Source: a virus. From it: a stretch of DNA of 32,018 nt. Below are positions 1 through 6,561 of this stretch, piece by piece. Made by a program: the position numbers and the translations under genes. Under the pieces are notes generated by a model. That model made no database searches. It had not been told where the DNA came from and was given only the letters and a program-made list of their open reading frames with translations. How positions within the stretch are numbered: position 1 is the stretch's first letter; every line of letters starts with the position of its first letter. The DNA is taken from IMG/VR virus record IMGVR_UViG_3300011113_000638, positions 1 through 32,018 of that record. The stretch is one strand, 5' to 3'.

Positions 1-1232
1 TAGCTTACTACCTGCAAAGCCTGACCTTGCATGTCTTCTATCTGTTCACCGTAGGGATCTGTTTCGGCCTGTTTGTCCTCTAACTGCTTTTGTAAGGCTG
101 CTAAACTGCTTCGATGATGTATGGCATCCTCTTCTTTGTCGTAAAACATCACAGGCGGCTTGCCTAGCGTGCCCAGGGCTGAGTGGGCAGTCTCAAGTTC
201 TGATAGGAGCTGTGTATGCTCCGAGCACGCTTCTCTCGCTCGCTCCAGATCAGCCTGCTTACCCGCCAGGACCTGTTGGTGCTTATGGTCGTGGAAAGCC
301 TGCCCGCAAGTGTGACATGTGTGATCTTCAAGTGTCGCAATCTCCTTGCCAAGCTTCTCAATGCTTTTGTTCTCGCGGTCCTTATCAAGCTTCGTGCGGG
401 AGATCTGTCCAGCCAGGTCGTTAAGGTCTTTGCGCTTCTGATCCCATACTTTGTGGGCCTTGTGGGCCGCAATCTCGGCTTCAATGTCAATCTTCTTGAG
501 TTCTTCCAGCGCGGCCGTGAGTTTTTCGATCTCTTCTTCATGTCGGGTTGTCCATAAGGTTTGTCTACGCCTCAAGGCTTCGATCTGTTCTTCTATCCTT
601 TTATTGGCTTCTTGAACAGCTCGAATACGGAATTCTTCTTGCTGTATGGCTTCTTTGGTTTGTCTATTGTGTTCTTTGATACGGTCAGCACGTTCACTAA
701 GCATGGTAATGCCCAGCAACTGTTCAATGATGGTTCTTTGATCCGTGGCCTTGAGACTGAGAAATGGTTCAGTGTAGGTGTTGAGTGCCAGGATGTGTTT
801 GAACATGTCATGGCTGAGTCCCAGAACTGATTCTATGGCATCTTGCGTTTCTCTTGAATCGCCCTGTGCTTCATCAGTGACAGCCTGTTCTTGATTGTTC
901 ACATAGAATCGCAAGACATTGGGTTTGCGACCTCTCTCAATTCTATACTCTTTGCCACTCACACTAAAGTCTAAACTGACCAACATGTTTTTGTTGTTGG
1001 TCTTGTTGACCAGATTGTCCTTGCGTATGTTGCTGAGAGCCTGCCCATACAAGCTGTAGCTGAGAGCATTGATTATGGTGGTTTTACCTGTGCCGTTACG
1101 GCTGCCATCGCCGCCCAGATCTAAGTTTTCTCCCAACACAAGTGTCAAGTCCTTGCGGTCAAAATCAATGCCTTGTGTGGCATTGCCCACGCTCATGAAG
1201 TTTTTGACAGTGAGTTTTTTAATCTGAATCAT
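1..1232 (-). CDS. 46: Recombination endonuclease subunit gp46 (Rad50/SbcC-like ATPase), partial
   Basis: The gene reads leftward and runs off the window edge, so only the first 410 residues are visible (T4 gp46 has about 560). The N-terminal ATPase lobe carries a Walker A motif, GSRNGTGKTT, at residues 43-52. From about residue 175 the chain is rich in E, K, Q and R and reads as coiled coil. A CHTC zinc-hook motif lies at residues 306-309, as in Rad50/SbcC proteins. In this family the protein pairs with gp47 to process DNA ends for phage recombination and recombination-dependent replication. The start at 1232 gives a typical gp46 N-terminus (MIQIKKLTVKNFMSVGN). The Shine-Dalgarno match is poor (AGGA about 16 bases upstream), and the start lies inside the end of the SGNH-like gene, so translational coupling is likely. 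The identification is firm. Confidence 0.93.
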   Translation of the reverse strand, partial: MIQIKKLTVKNFMSVGNATQGIDFDRKDLTLVLGENLDLGGDGSRNGTGKTTIINALSYSLYGQALSNIRKDNLVNKTNNKNMLVSLDFSVSGKEYRIERGRKPNVLRFYVNNQEQAVTDEAQGDSRETQDAIESVLGLSHDMFKHILALNTYTEPFLSLKATDQRTIIEQLLGITMLSERADRIKEHNRQTKEAIQQEEFRIRAVQEANKRIEEQIEALRRRQTLWTTRHEEEIEKLTAALEELKKIDIEAEIAAHKAHKVWDQKRKDLNDLAGQISRTKLDKDRENKSIEKLGKEIATLEDHTCHTCGQAFHDHKHQQVLAGKQADLERAREACSEHTQLLSELETAHSALGTLGKPPVMFYDKEEDAIHHRSSLAALQKQLEDKQAETDPYGEQIEDMQGQALQVVS

Positions 1233-1935
1233 GTTCTAAAATATATTTTCCTGTGGCTAAATGCCCCTCTTCGAGCAAATGGTCGGTGGGACCAACAGGG
1301 TATGACGATACCATTTTGGTTAACCACCAAGTATTCCATCCTATATAATTTTCAAAATTTATTTGTCTGAGCAATTTTTGTATTTCGGTATGTTCTAAAA
1401 AAAGTTGCTGATTATTCATGAGATCAAAACACACTATTGATTTTACACTATTATTAAAGTTTTGCCAATCTACAGTAAACCTATCTATTAAATTATTGTC
1501 GGCATTGAGCATGATATACGGTTTATTGTTCGATTCTAAAAATCTCTGCAACAACACAATATCTTGTAACCAAGTTTTAAACGCATAGAGTTCGTTGTAC
1601 CAAATTTTGTAGTGTAGGTTTGCGTAGTCCTTGAAATTGGAATCGTTGCCATAAAGTTTGTGTTTTAATTGCACGTTGAAATTTACGTCGTGATTGTTGT
1701 CCGATCTATATCTTGTGAATCTACTGATGTAAGTCCATGCGATGTAGAATTTGTCAAAATCGTTCACGTGTTTGACCGTAAGATATTTTATACGATCATT
1801 GGTCCCGCCGCTGACTGCAAAATTAACAAACTCACAATTTTTCATCCGGCTAATCACAGACGGCCAAGCATCTTTGGATTGAAATTCCAAATCATCTCCG
1901 TAAGTATGACTACACCCATTGAAATACAATTTCAT
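1219..1935 (-). CDS. SGNH/GDSL-like hydrolase family protein, AT-rich
   Basis: This 238-residue protein starts with GCSHTYGDDL, which fits SGNH block I with Ser9 as nucleophile. SGGTNDRI at residues 42-49 fits block II (Gly44, Asn46). Near the C-terminus TDHLLEEGH (217-225) resembles block V, with His219 the likely catalytic His; the partner Asp is uncertain because Asp218 sits directly beside it. SGNH proteins are usually esterases, deacetylases or lipases, and the substrate here is unknown. The gene lies between gp47 and gp46, overlapping gp47 by 4 bases and gp46 by 14. It is much more AT-rich than its neighbours: two sample 60-base lines have 23% and 35% GC, against 62% for a line inside gp47. 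That suggests recent acquisition. The fold call is moderately sure; the activity is unproven. Confidence 0.7.
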   Translation of the reverse strand: MKLYFNGCSHTYGDDLEFQSKDAWPSVISRMKNCEFVNFAVSGGTNDRIKYLTVKHVNDFDKFYIAWTYISRFTRYRSDNNHDVNFNVQLKHKLYGNDSNFKDYANLHYKIWYNELYAFKTWLQDIVLLQRFLESNNKPYIMLNADNNLIDRFTVDWQNFNNSVKSIVCFDLMNNQQLFLEHTEIQKLLRQINFENYIGWNTWWLTKMVSSYPVGPTDHLLEEGHLATGKYILEHDSD

Positions 1936-2945
1936 AGATTTTGATAGATTTTCAACAGGAGCTTGGGATCGTAGAACTCGCTTTCAATGTTTGTGAGCTG
2001 ATCGGTCACGATCTGATCCACACTTTCAAATTTGACTTCTCCGGGGGCCATGTCGGCATCTACTGCGGTGCTCTTTACTGGGATCAAGGCCATTTCTCTG
2101 AGATTGTAATCTTTGACAAAGGTGTCTTTGATAAAATTGGCTTCTTCGTAGCTGATGTCAATGTCCAGTTCCACACGCACATGCATGTTGTCGGCCAACA
2201 AGTCTGGTGCCGAATCTATGACCTGACTCAGTTTCAATACCTTGTAAAGAGGTTGCCCAGGCCAGGCATGGAACACCGGCTCCTGCCCCCAGGTCAGGGT
2301 CATCATGCCACGTTCTGCATCGCCGGCATCGGCATAGTTGTGCGGAAAGCAATTGCCAATGTAGTGTATATTTTTCTTTTGCTGTCTCAAGTGGAAGTGC
2401 CCGCTGAACACACGCTCAAAGTTTCCAAAGTGATCCACCTGTATCTCGCCATGATCGGGCATCTCTACCATGGCATTCATTTTGAAATGTGGCAGTTCAA
2501 AGTGTCCAAACATGTATTGGCCGTTTAGCTTGGGTATGCGTCTATGATCATCCCCTACCAGCCAAGGTGCAATCACAACATCACCGTCCTGAAACCAGTC
2601 GTTGACAATTTGAATGTTGGGTATGTGTCGAGCCCATTCGGTGCTGTAGATGTCACGCTTGTCACGATAGTATAAATCGTGATTGCCTGGAATAAAATAA
2701 AATCTATCAAATGCGGCACTTAACTTTTCCAGACTACGTAGACTGTACTGTAATGTCTGCATGTTGATTGCGGCACGCTGATGGCTCCAATCGCCCAGGA
2801 ACATGCCGGTCTCGCAACCATTGGCTCGTGCTGTGGCAATAAACCAGTCAATGAAATCACTGCAATCTTGATTGTGTTGCAGGCTATTAGACTTCAACCC
2901 AAAGTGGATATCAGTGCAAACAGCAACTTTACGGAATAGACTCAT
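1932..2945 (-). CDS. 47: Recombination endonuclease subunit gp47 (Mre11/SbcD-like)
   Basis: At 337 residues this is almost the length of T4 gp47 (339). The metallophosphoesterase motifs occur in order: DIH at residues 12-14, GDWSH at 51-55, GNHD at 87-90, and a later GHFH motif, which together would bind two metal ions. In the known family it is the nuclease partner of gp46, resecting DNA ends during recombination and replication restart. It follows gp55 after a 12-base gap and its stop overlaps the start of the SGNH-like gene (ATGA type). The gene order 55, 47, 46 matches T4. The Shine-Dalgarno sequence is weak, so it may depend on translation arriving from gp55. The identification is firm. 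Confidence 0.95.
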   Translation of the reverse strand: MSLFRKVAVCTDIHFGLKSNSLQHNQDCSDFIDWFIATARANGCETGMFLGDWSHQRAAINMQTLQYSLRSLEKLSAAFDRFYFIPGNHDLYYRDKRDIYSTEWARHIPNIQIVNDWFQDGDVVIAPWLVGDDHRRIPKLNGQYMFGHFELPHFKMNAMVEMPDHGEIQVDHFGNFERVFSGHFHLRQQKKNIHYIGNCFPHNYADAGDAERGMMTLTWGQEPVFHAWPGQPLYKVLKLSQVIDSAPDLLADNMHVRVELDIDISYEEANFIKDTFVKDYNLREMALIPVKSTAVDADMAPGEVKFESVDQIVTDQLTNIESEFYDPKLLLKIYQNL

Positions 2946-2957
2946 TCAGCTATTATA

Positions 2958-3860
2958 CTATTCTTCTGTGACAATTACAACCGCACCTGGTGCCAGATCA
3001 GGATTCTTGCGACCAGCATTCTGTCTGGTCCAGCTAGGATTGAGGCCAGCCTGCTCCAGCATGTCGTCACGGATGTTTTGATTTTTCTTTTCTAAGTTGA
3101 GGATACGAGTAAAGCTGTTAGTGATAGCGGCAGTATAATACGCAAAAGGGTTCTGCGATTTTGATTCGTCGAACTGCAGGCCAATTTGGCTGAGTTGTAG
3201 TAGTGCTTGTCCGCGCATTTCTTCATTGTAGGTGTATCCTCTCCAGTTTGATCGTGTGGCATAGCGTTCACACAGTTTGATGAACATGGTGGCCAGTTTA
3301 CGGGTCATTTGGCCATGTTCACGGCAGAATTCACCGTGTTCAAGATCACCGCGCCAGTGGCTCTTGCCCACCAGGAAAGGAGTCTTGTTGGCATCTATGC
3401 GATAGTGATAGAACGGCGGAAAATTCAGCCTCACATGCTTGGGATCCAGCACAGGCTCTTCCAGCAGTTCGGCCAAGGGATCATCCTGTTCGATCAAGTC
3501 CAATTCAAATATGTCTTCTATGCTTTTTTTCTTTTTGGCCTCGGCCTTGGAGACTTTTTTGGGAGCCCAGGGTATGTGTTCCCAGCAGGTGACTCTGAAA
3601 ACCAAGTCTGTGTTGGGTATCTTTTTGGGATCAACTATGGTACCTTCACGCTTTAATCTATCGGCACGATTTCTGCGTGCTTCAGCTATGGTGCGCTGAT
3701 TGATCTTTTCCACTGTGGGCAGTATGATATCATACTGGTGGTCCGTGATAGGATCTAAGTAAGTGCAGTAGGTATTTTTGCTGAGATGTATTTCTTTTAA
3801 GATATCTCTGTTGTTGAGATAGTTGGTTTTTGCTGGTGTTCTGGTGGGTGTCGATGTCAC
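2958..3860 (-). CDS. 55: RNA polymerase sigma factor for late transcription, gp55-like
   Basis: The C-terminal third (about residues 202-268) resembles the sigma region 2 core of T4 gp55: a RGYTYNEEMRGQ segment, then FDESKSQNPFAYYTAAITNS, then an EKKNQ basic stretch. In T4, gp55 replaces the host sigma factor, recognises TATAAATA late promoters and works with the sliding clamp. This protein has 300 residues against 185 in T4. The extra sequence is N-terminal and includes a Lys-rich stretch (KKVSKAEAKKKKS). A GTG start at 3860 is chosen because AGGAG lies 7 bases upstream. An in-frame ATG at 3896 exists, but it would require translating the Shine-Dalgarno and the promoter -10 region. The gene heads the leftward operon and faces the late structural genes it is expected to activate. 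Confidence 0.88.
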   Translation of the reverse strand: MTSTPTRTPAKTNYLNNRDILKEIHLSKNTYCTYLDPITDHQYDIILPTVEKINQRTIAEARRNRADRLKREGTIVDPKKIPNTDLVFRVTCWEHIPWAPKKVSKAEAKKKKSIEDIFELDLIEQDDPLAELLEEPVLDPKHVRLNFPPFYHYRIDANKTPFLVGKSHWRGDLEHGEFCREHGQMTRKLATMFIKLCERYATRSNWRGYTYNEEMRGQALLQLSQIGLQFDESKSQNPFAYYTAAITNSFTRILNLEKKNQNIRDDMLEQAGLNPSWTRQNAGRKNPDLAPGAVVIVTEE

Positions 3861-3872
3861 TCCTGATCTCCT
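3861..3872 (-). promoter_or_regulatory. Ribosome binding site deciding the gp55 GTG start
   Basis: On the minus strand AGGAGATCAGGA ends directly before GTG. The AGGAG core is 7 bases from the start codon, which is ideal spacing. This favours the GTG at 3860 over the in-frame ATG at 3896. Confidence 0.75.
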
Positions 3873-3884
3873 AATAATATATTT

Positions 3885-3912
3885 ATTGTAGCACAAAAAC
3901 CCGATGTGTCAA
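3885..3912 (-). promoter_or_regulatory. Host sigma70-type promoter for the gp55-47-46 operon
   Basis: On the minus strand a perfect -35 hexamer TTGACA (3912 to 3907) is followed by a 16-base spacer and TACAAT (3890 to 3885), one mismatch from TATAAT. The bases just before the -10 are TGC, giving an extended -10 (TGCTACAAT). Transcription would start near 3878 and give a leader of about 18 bases containing the AGGAG of gp55. An ATAAATA string at 3880-3886 on the same strand overlaps the -10, so an added late or autogenous input from gp55 is possible but unproven. Confidence 0.72.
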
Positions 3913-3943
3913 CCTTTCTTTAACTGGGCCTATTTTGTTTTGG

Positions 3944-3951
3944 TTAAATAC
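3944..3951 (+). promoter_or_regulatory. T4-late-type promoter box TTAAATAC
   Basis: TTAAATAC resembles the T4 late consensus TATAAATA and lies just upstream of the first rightward gene. The box ends four bases before the ATG at 3955. T4 late transcription starts about six bases after the final A, so the mRNA would begin at or next to the start codon. No Shine-Dalgarno is visible. Confidence 0.55.
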
Positions 3952-3954
3952 AAG

Positions 3955-4338
3955 ATGTTGAATACCAATGCAGAACTACGACTAGACCCTGAGAGCCAGA
4001 CCCTAGTGGCCCAGCCACAGGCACGTCCATCCTTGAAAGACCTGGCCAAGATCAAGCATATATTTGGACCCAGTGTGTATATCAAGGCATTTTTTGTGCC
4101 CAAAGGAATCACAGTGGTCACCAAGGCCTTTCTGGAAGATCATGTCACGATCCTGGCCCAAGGCACTGTGGTAGTGGAAGACCCTGATGGTGTCAAGACC
4201 AAATATGTGGCACCAGCACATACTGTATTCCAGCAGGCCACACGCTATAGGTGCACTTGCATAGAGGACGCAGTGTGGTATTGTGTGCATCCTACCCAAG
4301 AAACTGATCAAGCTGTATTGATCAAACGATACGAATAA
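3955..4338 (+). CDS. Cupin-like small phage protein
   Basis: This 127-residue protein is predicted to be mostly beta. Its core, running from KAFFVPKGITVVTKAFLEDH through LAQGTVVVEDPDG and APAHTVFQQATRY to DAVWYCVHPTQETD, matches from memory a cupin-fold phage protein whose usual pattern is a VGKIHK-like segment, 'LSKGKV', 'APxTFxSxPGTKR' and 'DTVWTTIHxTDET'. The family's role is unknown, and the usual cupin metal-binding His cluster is not clearly kept. I place the start at 3955, not at an earlier in-frame ATG at 3904: that one has no ribosome binding site, would add 17 atypical residues, and lies inside the divergent promoter. It is the first gene of the rightward late block, directly under a late-type box. 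Confidence 0.65.
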   Translation: MLNTNAELRLDPESQTLVAQPQARPSLKDLAKIKHIFGPSVYIKAFFVPKGITVVTKAFLEDHVTILAQGTVVVEDPDGVKTKYVAPAHTVFQQATRYRCTCIEDAVWYCVHPTQETDQAVLIKRYE

Positions 4339-4353
4339 CAGGAATAGCATACC

Positions 4354-6261
4354 ATGGGTGGAATAGCAGAAGTTGCAACAGAATTTGTAGAAAGCTCAAC
4401 TGGTTTACTTGAACTAGCCAGTGACGTCAGTTCTGTGGTCACGGAATCGGGCCTGGAATTCCTCAACGAATTTGGCGGACCCGAATCATTTTTTGAAAGT
4501 AGCACAGGACTTCTTACACTGGGCAGTGATCTGGGCGCACTGGATGCCAGCTATGAACTGGTGGGTAGTTTTGCCGGCGATGCCAGTTGGTTTGATTTCA
4601 ATAATTTTGGCAGCATAATCGACACCGCCACCACGTTTGTGTCTGATTTCAACATCCCGTCGGCGGTGACAAACCAGATAACCGGAACTGCAATCAAAAC
4701 CGCCACCAACTTGGTCAGCAGTCAAATAGCTCAGATACCAGTCATAGGATCTTTTGCAGCGCCCATAACCAGGTCGCTGGCAGGTGCAGTGAATGCCAAC
4801 ATCGCCCAGACCCCGGGATTCAACCCCACGGCCGGTCCCAGCCTCAGTCAGCTCACAGGTATCACACCCAACATTGGCATACCCAATGTGCCCGGCATAC
4901 AGCTGGCAAGCCTGGGCAACAACATACCATTTAATCTACTTAAAACTCAAAACAGCACAGTTAGCGTGTCCGGGGTCAATGGTCAGCCATTGTCGATTCA
5001 AACTCCGGGATTCAATCCCACAGCCACGCAGGCTGTTAATCAAGACACTGGAGACTATTACACTCCAGTAAACAACACTGCTCCTTCAGTTACAGCCATA
5101 GACCGCTCGGCCGGCCCTGTGGGCTACACAGTTTCTGCAGATCCCGATGGCGGATTCGCTGTTGTAAATCTTCAAACCGGCCTGCCGGTGGCCACTGGAC
5201 TCACAGAACAACAGGCCTTGTTGCAGGCACAAGAACAGACTTTTATTGATGCTGGAGAAGTGCCTCAGCCGGGTCCTGACACAATTGGGCCTTTGGCCCG
5301 ACCACCGGGCGGATTTACTCCTGAACAACTCCGTGCCATAGCAGCAGCACAGGGTGTGGATGCTGGCGACATAGACTTGACCCAGATAGGTCCACAACAG
5401 ACCGAAGCGGCCTTGTTTGCTGCCGAAGCGGCCACCACAGCGGCCCTGCGTGATCAGGCACGCCAGCAACAGACCATACGTGCTCAACGGCAAAATCAAG
5501 CACAAAGCACTGATTGGCGTGTGCGTCTGCGCTTGGCACCCACCAGCGACTATCTGTACAATGCTCCTGACTGCGGCCCGGTGCTGTGGCCCTTGCGTGA
5601 CAGCGACGGAGTCATATTTCCTTATACTCCCAGCATAGACATTGGCTACAAGGCCAACTATGACAGTTACGACTTGATACACAGCAACTATCGCGGTTAT
5701 TTTTACAAAAACAGTCACATAGATCAAGTGCAGATCAAGGGCACGTTCACAGCCCAGGACACCACCGAAGCCAACTATTTGCTGGCCGTGATACATTTTT
5801 TCCGCTCAGTGACCAAGATGTTCTATGGACAAGATGCCCAGCGTGGCAGTCCACCACCCTTGACCTACTTGTCAGGATTAGGCGACTATCAGTTCAGTGA
5901 ACATCCTTGTGTGGTCACCCAGTTCAACTACAACCTGCCGTCGGATGTCAACTACATCCGGGCACAGAGCGTGTTGTCCAATGGCAACAACCTGCTGAAT
6001 GCCCGCAAGCGGCAGACCGTGTTGGGCAATCCCTTGAGCTATGCCCTACAACGTCTCAGTACCGTGGGCATGAGCAAGGGCGGGCTGGATCAGCCTTTTG
6101 CACCCAGCGGCAGCCTGGGCGCAGACAACAGCACCTATGTGCCCACCAAGATGGACATCAGTCTGACCTTGTTGCCCATGCAGAGCCGTAGCCAGGTCAG
6201 CAAGCAGTTCAGTCTGCAAGGATTTGCCAATGGTAATCTGCTCAAAGGAGGATTCTGGTAA
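4354..6261 (+). CDS. Baseplate/tail-tube-type structural protein (possible gp48/gp54 counterpart)
   Basis: The protein has 635 residues in two parts. Residues 1 to about 385 are low in complexity, Ala/Gln/Thr/Pro-rich, with internal repeats: FVESSTGLLELASDV (11-25) against FFESSTGLLTLGSDLG (46-61), and QTPGFNPTA at 152-160 and again at 216-224. The C-terminal part (about 387-635) is compact: a DWRVRL start, FPYTPSIDIGYKANY, then VQIKGTFTAQDTTEANYLL and AVIHFFRSVTKMFYG. This pattern recalls tube-fold baseplate proteins such as T4 gp48 and gp54, which cap the baseplate and start the tail tube. That assignment is inferred from pattern and position ahead of gp53. AGGA lies 10 bases before the ATG. 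It ends in TAATG, overlapping the next gene by one base. Confidence 0.55.
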   Translation: MGGIAEVATEFVESSTGLLELASDVSSVVTESGLEFLNEFGGPESFFESSTGLLTLGSDLGALDASYELVGSFAGDASWFDFNNFGSIIDTATTFVSDFNIPSAVTNQITGTAIKTATNLVSSQIAQIPVIGSFAAPITRSLAGAVNANIAQTPGFNPTAGPSLSQLTGITPNIGIPNVPGIQLASLGNNIPFNLLKTQNSTVSVSGVNGQPLSIQTPGFNPTATQAVNQDTGDYYTPVNNTAPSVTAIDRSAGPVGYTVSADPDGGFAVVNLQTGLPVATGLTEQQALLQAQEQTFIDAGEVPQPGPDTIGPLARPPGGFTPEQLRAIAAAQGVDAGDIDLTQIGPQQTEAALFAAEAATTAALRDQARQQQTIRAQRQNQAQSTDWRVRLRLAPTSDYLYNAPDCGPVLWPLRDSDGVIFPYTPSIDIGYKANYDSYDLIHSNYRGYFYKNSHIDQVQIKGTFTAQDTTEANYLLAVIHFFRSVTKMFYGQDAQRGSPPPLTYLSGLGDYQFSEHPCVVTQFNYNLPSDVNYIRAQSVLSNGNNLLNARKRQTVLGNPLSYALQRLSTVGMSKGGLDQPFAPSGSLGADNSTYVPTKMDISLTLLPMQSRSQVSKQFSLQGFANGNLLKGGFW

Positions 6262-6560
6262 TGGCCAACTATGATTCTACCAGCCCTTACTACACCACGG
6301 GCTACACTCAGTTCTATCTCAGTCCCATGGTCAATAGACCCATACCCAAATTGCCTGACGATCGACAGATGGTCATCAATCAGACCTATCAGTATCGTCC
6401 AGACATGCTGGCCTTTGACCTTTATGAGACTCCAACCTTGTGGTGGGTGTTCTATCAACGCAATCCCAATACCCTGCAAGCACCTCCCCTGGATTTCAAA
6501 GAGGGTGTGACCATATATGTGCCCAAGATAACTACCCTGCGCGAAGTGCTGGGATTCTAG
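6261..6560 (+). CDS. 53: Small baseplate protein, gp53/LysM-like
   Basis: The protein has 99 residues. The stretch TYQYRPDMLAFDLYETPTLW, followed by WVFYQRNPNTL and a closing PLDFKEGVTIYVPK, follows the pattern of LysM-like or gpX-like baseplate proteins, to which T4 gp53 is related: a residue-poor start, a Trp-Trp pair, an Asn-Pro turn, and 'G-x-x-I-x-V-P' at the end. In T4, gp53 joins the baseplate wedges to each other. This protein is about half the length of T4 gp53 (196). A strong AGGAGG lies 9 bases upstream within the end of the preceding gene, and the ATG overlaps that gene's stop by one base, so the two are probably made together. Confidence 0.65.
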   Translation: MANYDSTSPYYTTGYTQFYLSPMVNRPIPKLPDDRQMVINQTYQYRPDMLAFDLYETPTLWWVFYQRNPNTLQAPPLDFKEGVTIYVPKITTLREVLGF

Positions 6561-6561
6561 C

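Noticed and set aside
164-557. Open frames on both strands overlapping the gp46 fragment
   Set aside because: The gp46 frame runs through this stretch with a CHTC hook and coiled-coil pattern; the other frames are chance openings.
1941-2528. 195-codon plus-strand frame opposite gp47
   Set aside because: gp47 has all metallophosphoesterase motifs in the opposite frame; the plus-strand frame has no ribosome binding site or recognisable motif.
3861-3896. ATG at 3896 as the gp55 start
   Set aside because: It would place the promoter -10 and the AGGAG Shine-Dalgarno inside the coding region; the GTG at 3860 has ideal spacing to AGGAG.
3904-3954. Earlier in-frame ATG for the cupin-like gene at 3904
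   Set aside because: It lies inside the leftward promoter's -35, has no ribosome binding site, and adds 17 residues unlike the rest of the family; the ATG at 3955 fits the late box better.
5086-5796. 236-codon open frame on the minus strand
   Set aside because: It lies opposite the C-terminal half of a well-supported plus-strand structural gene, has no ribosome binding site, and its sequence shows no family pattern.
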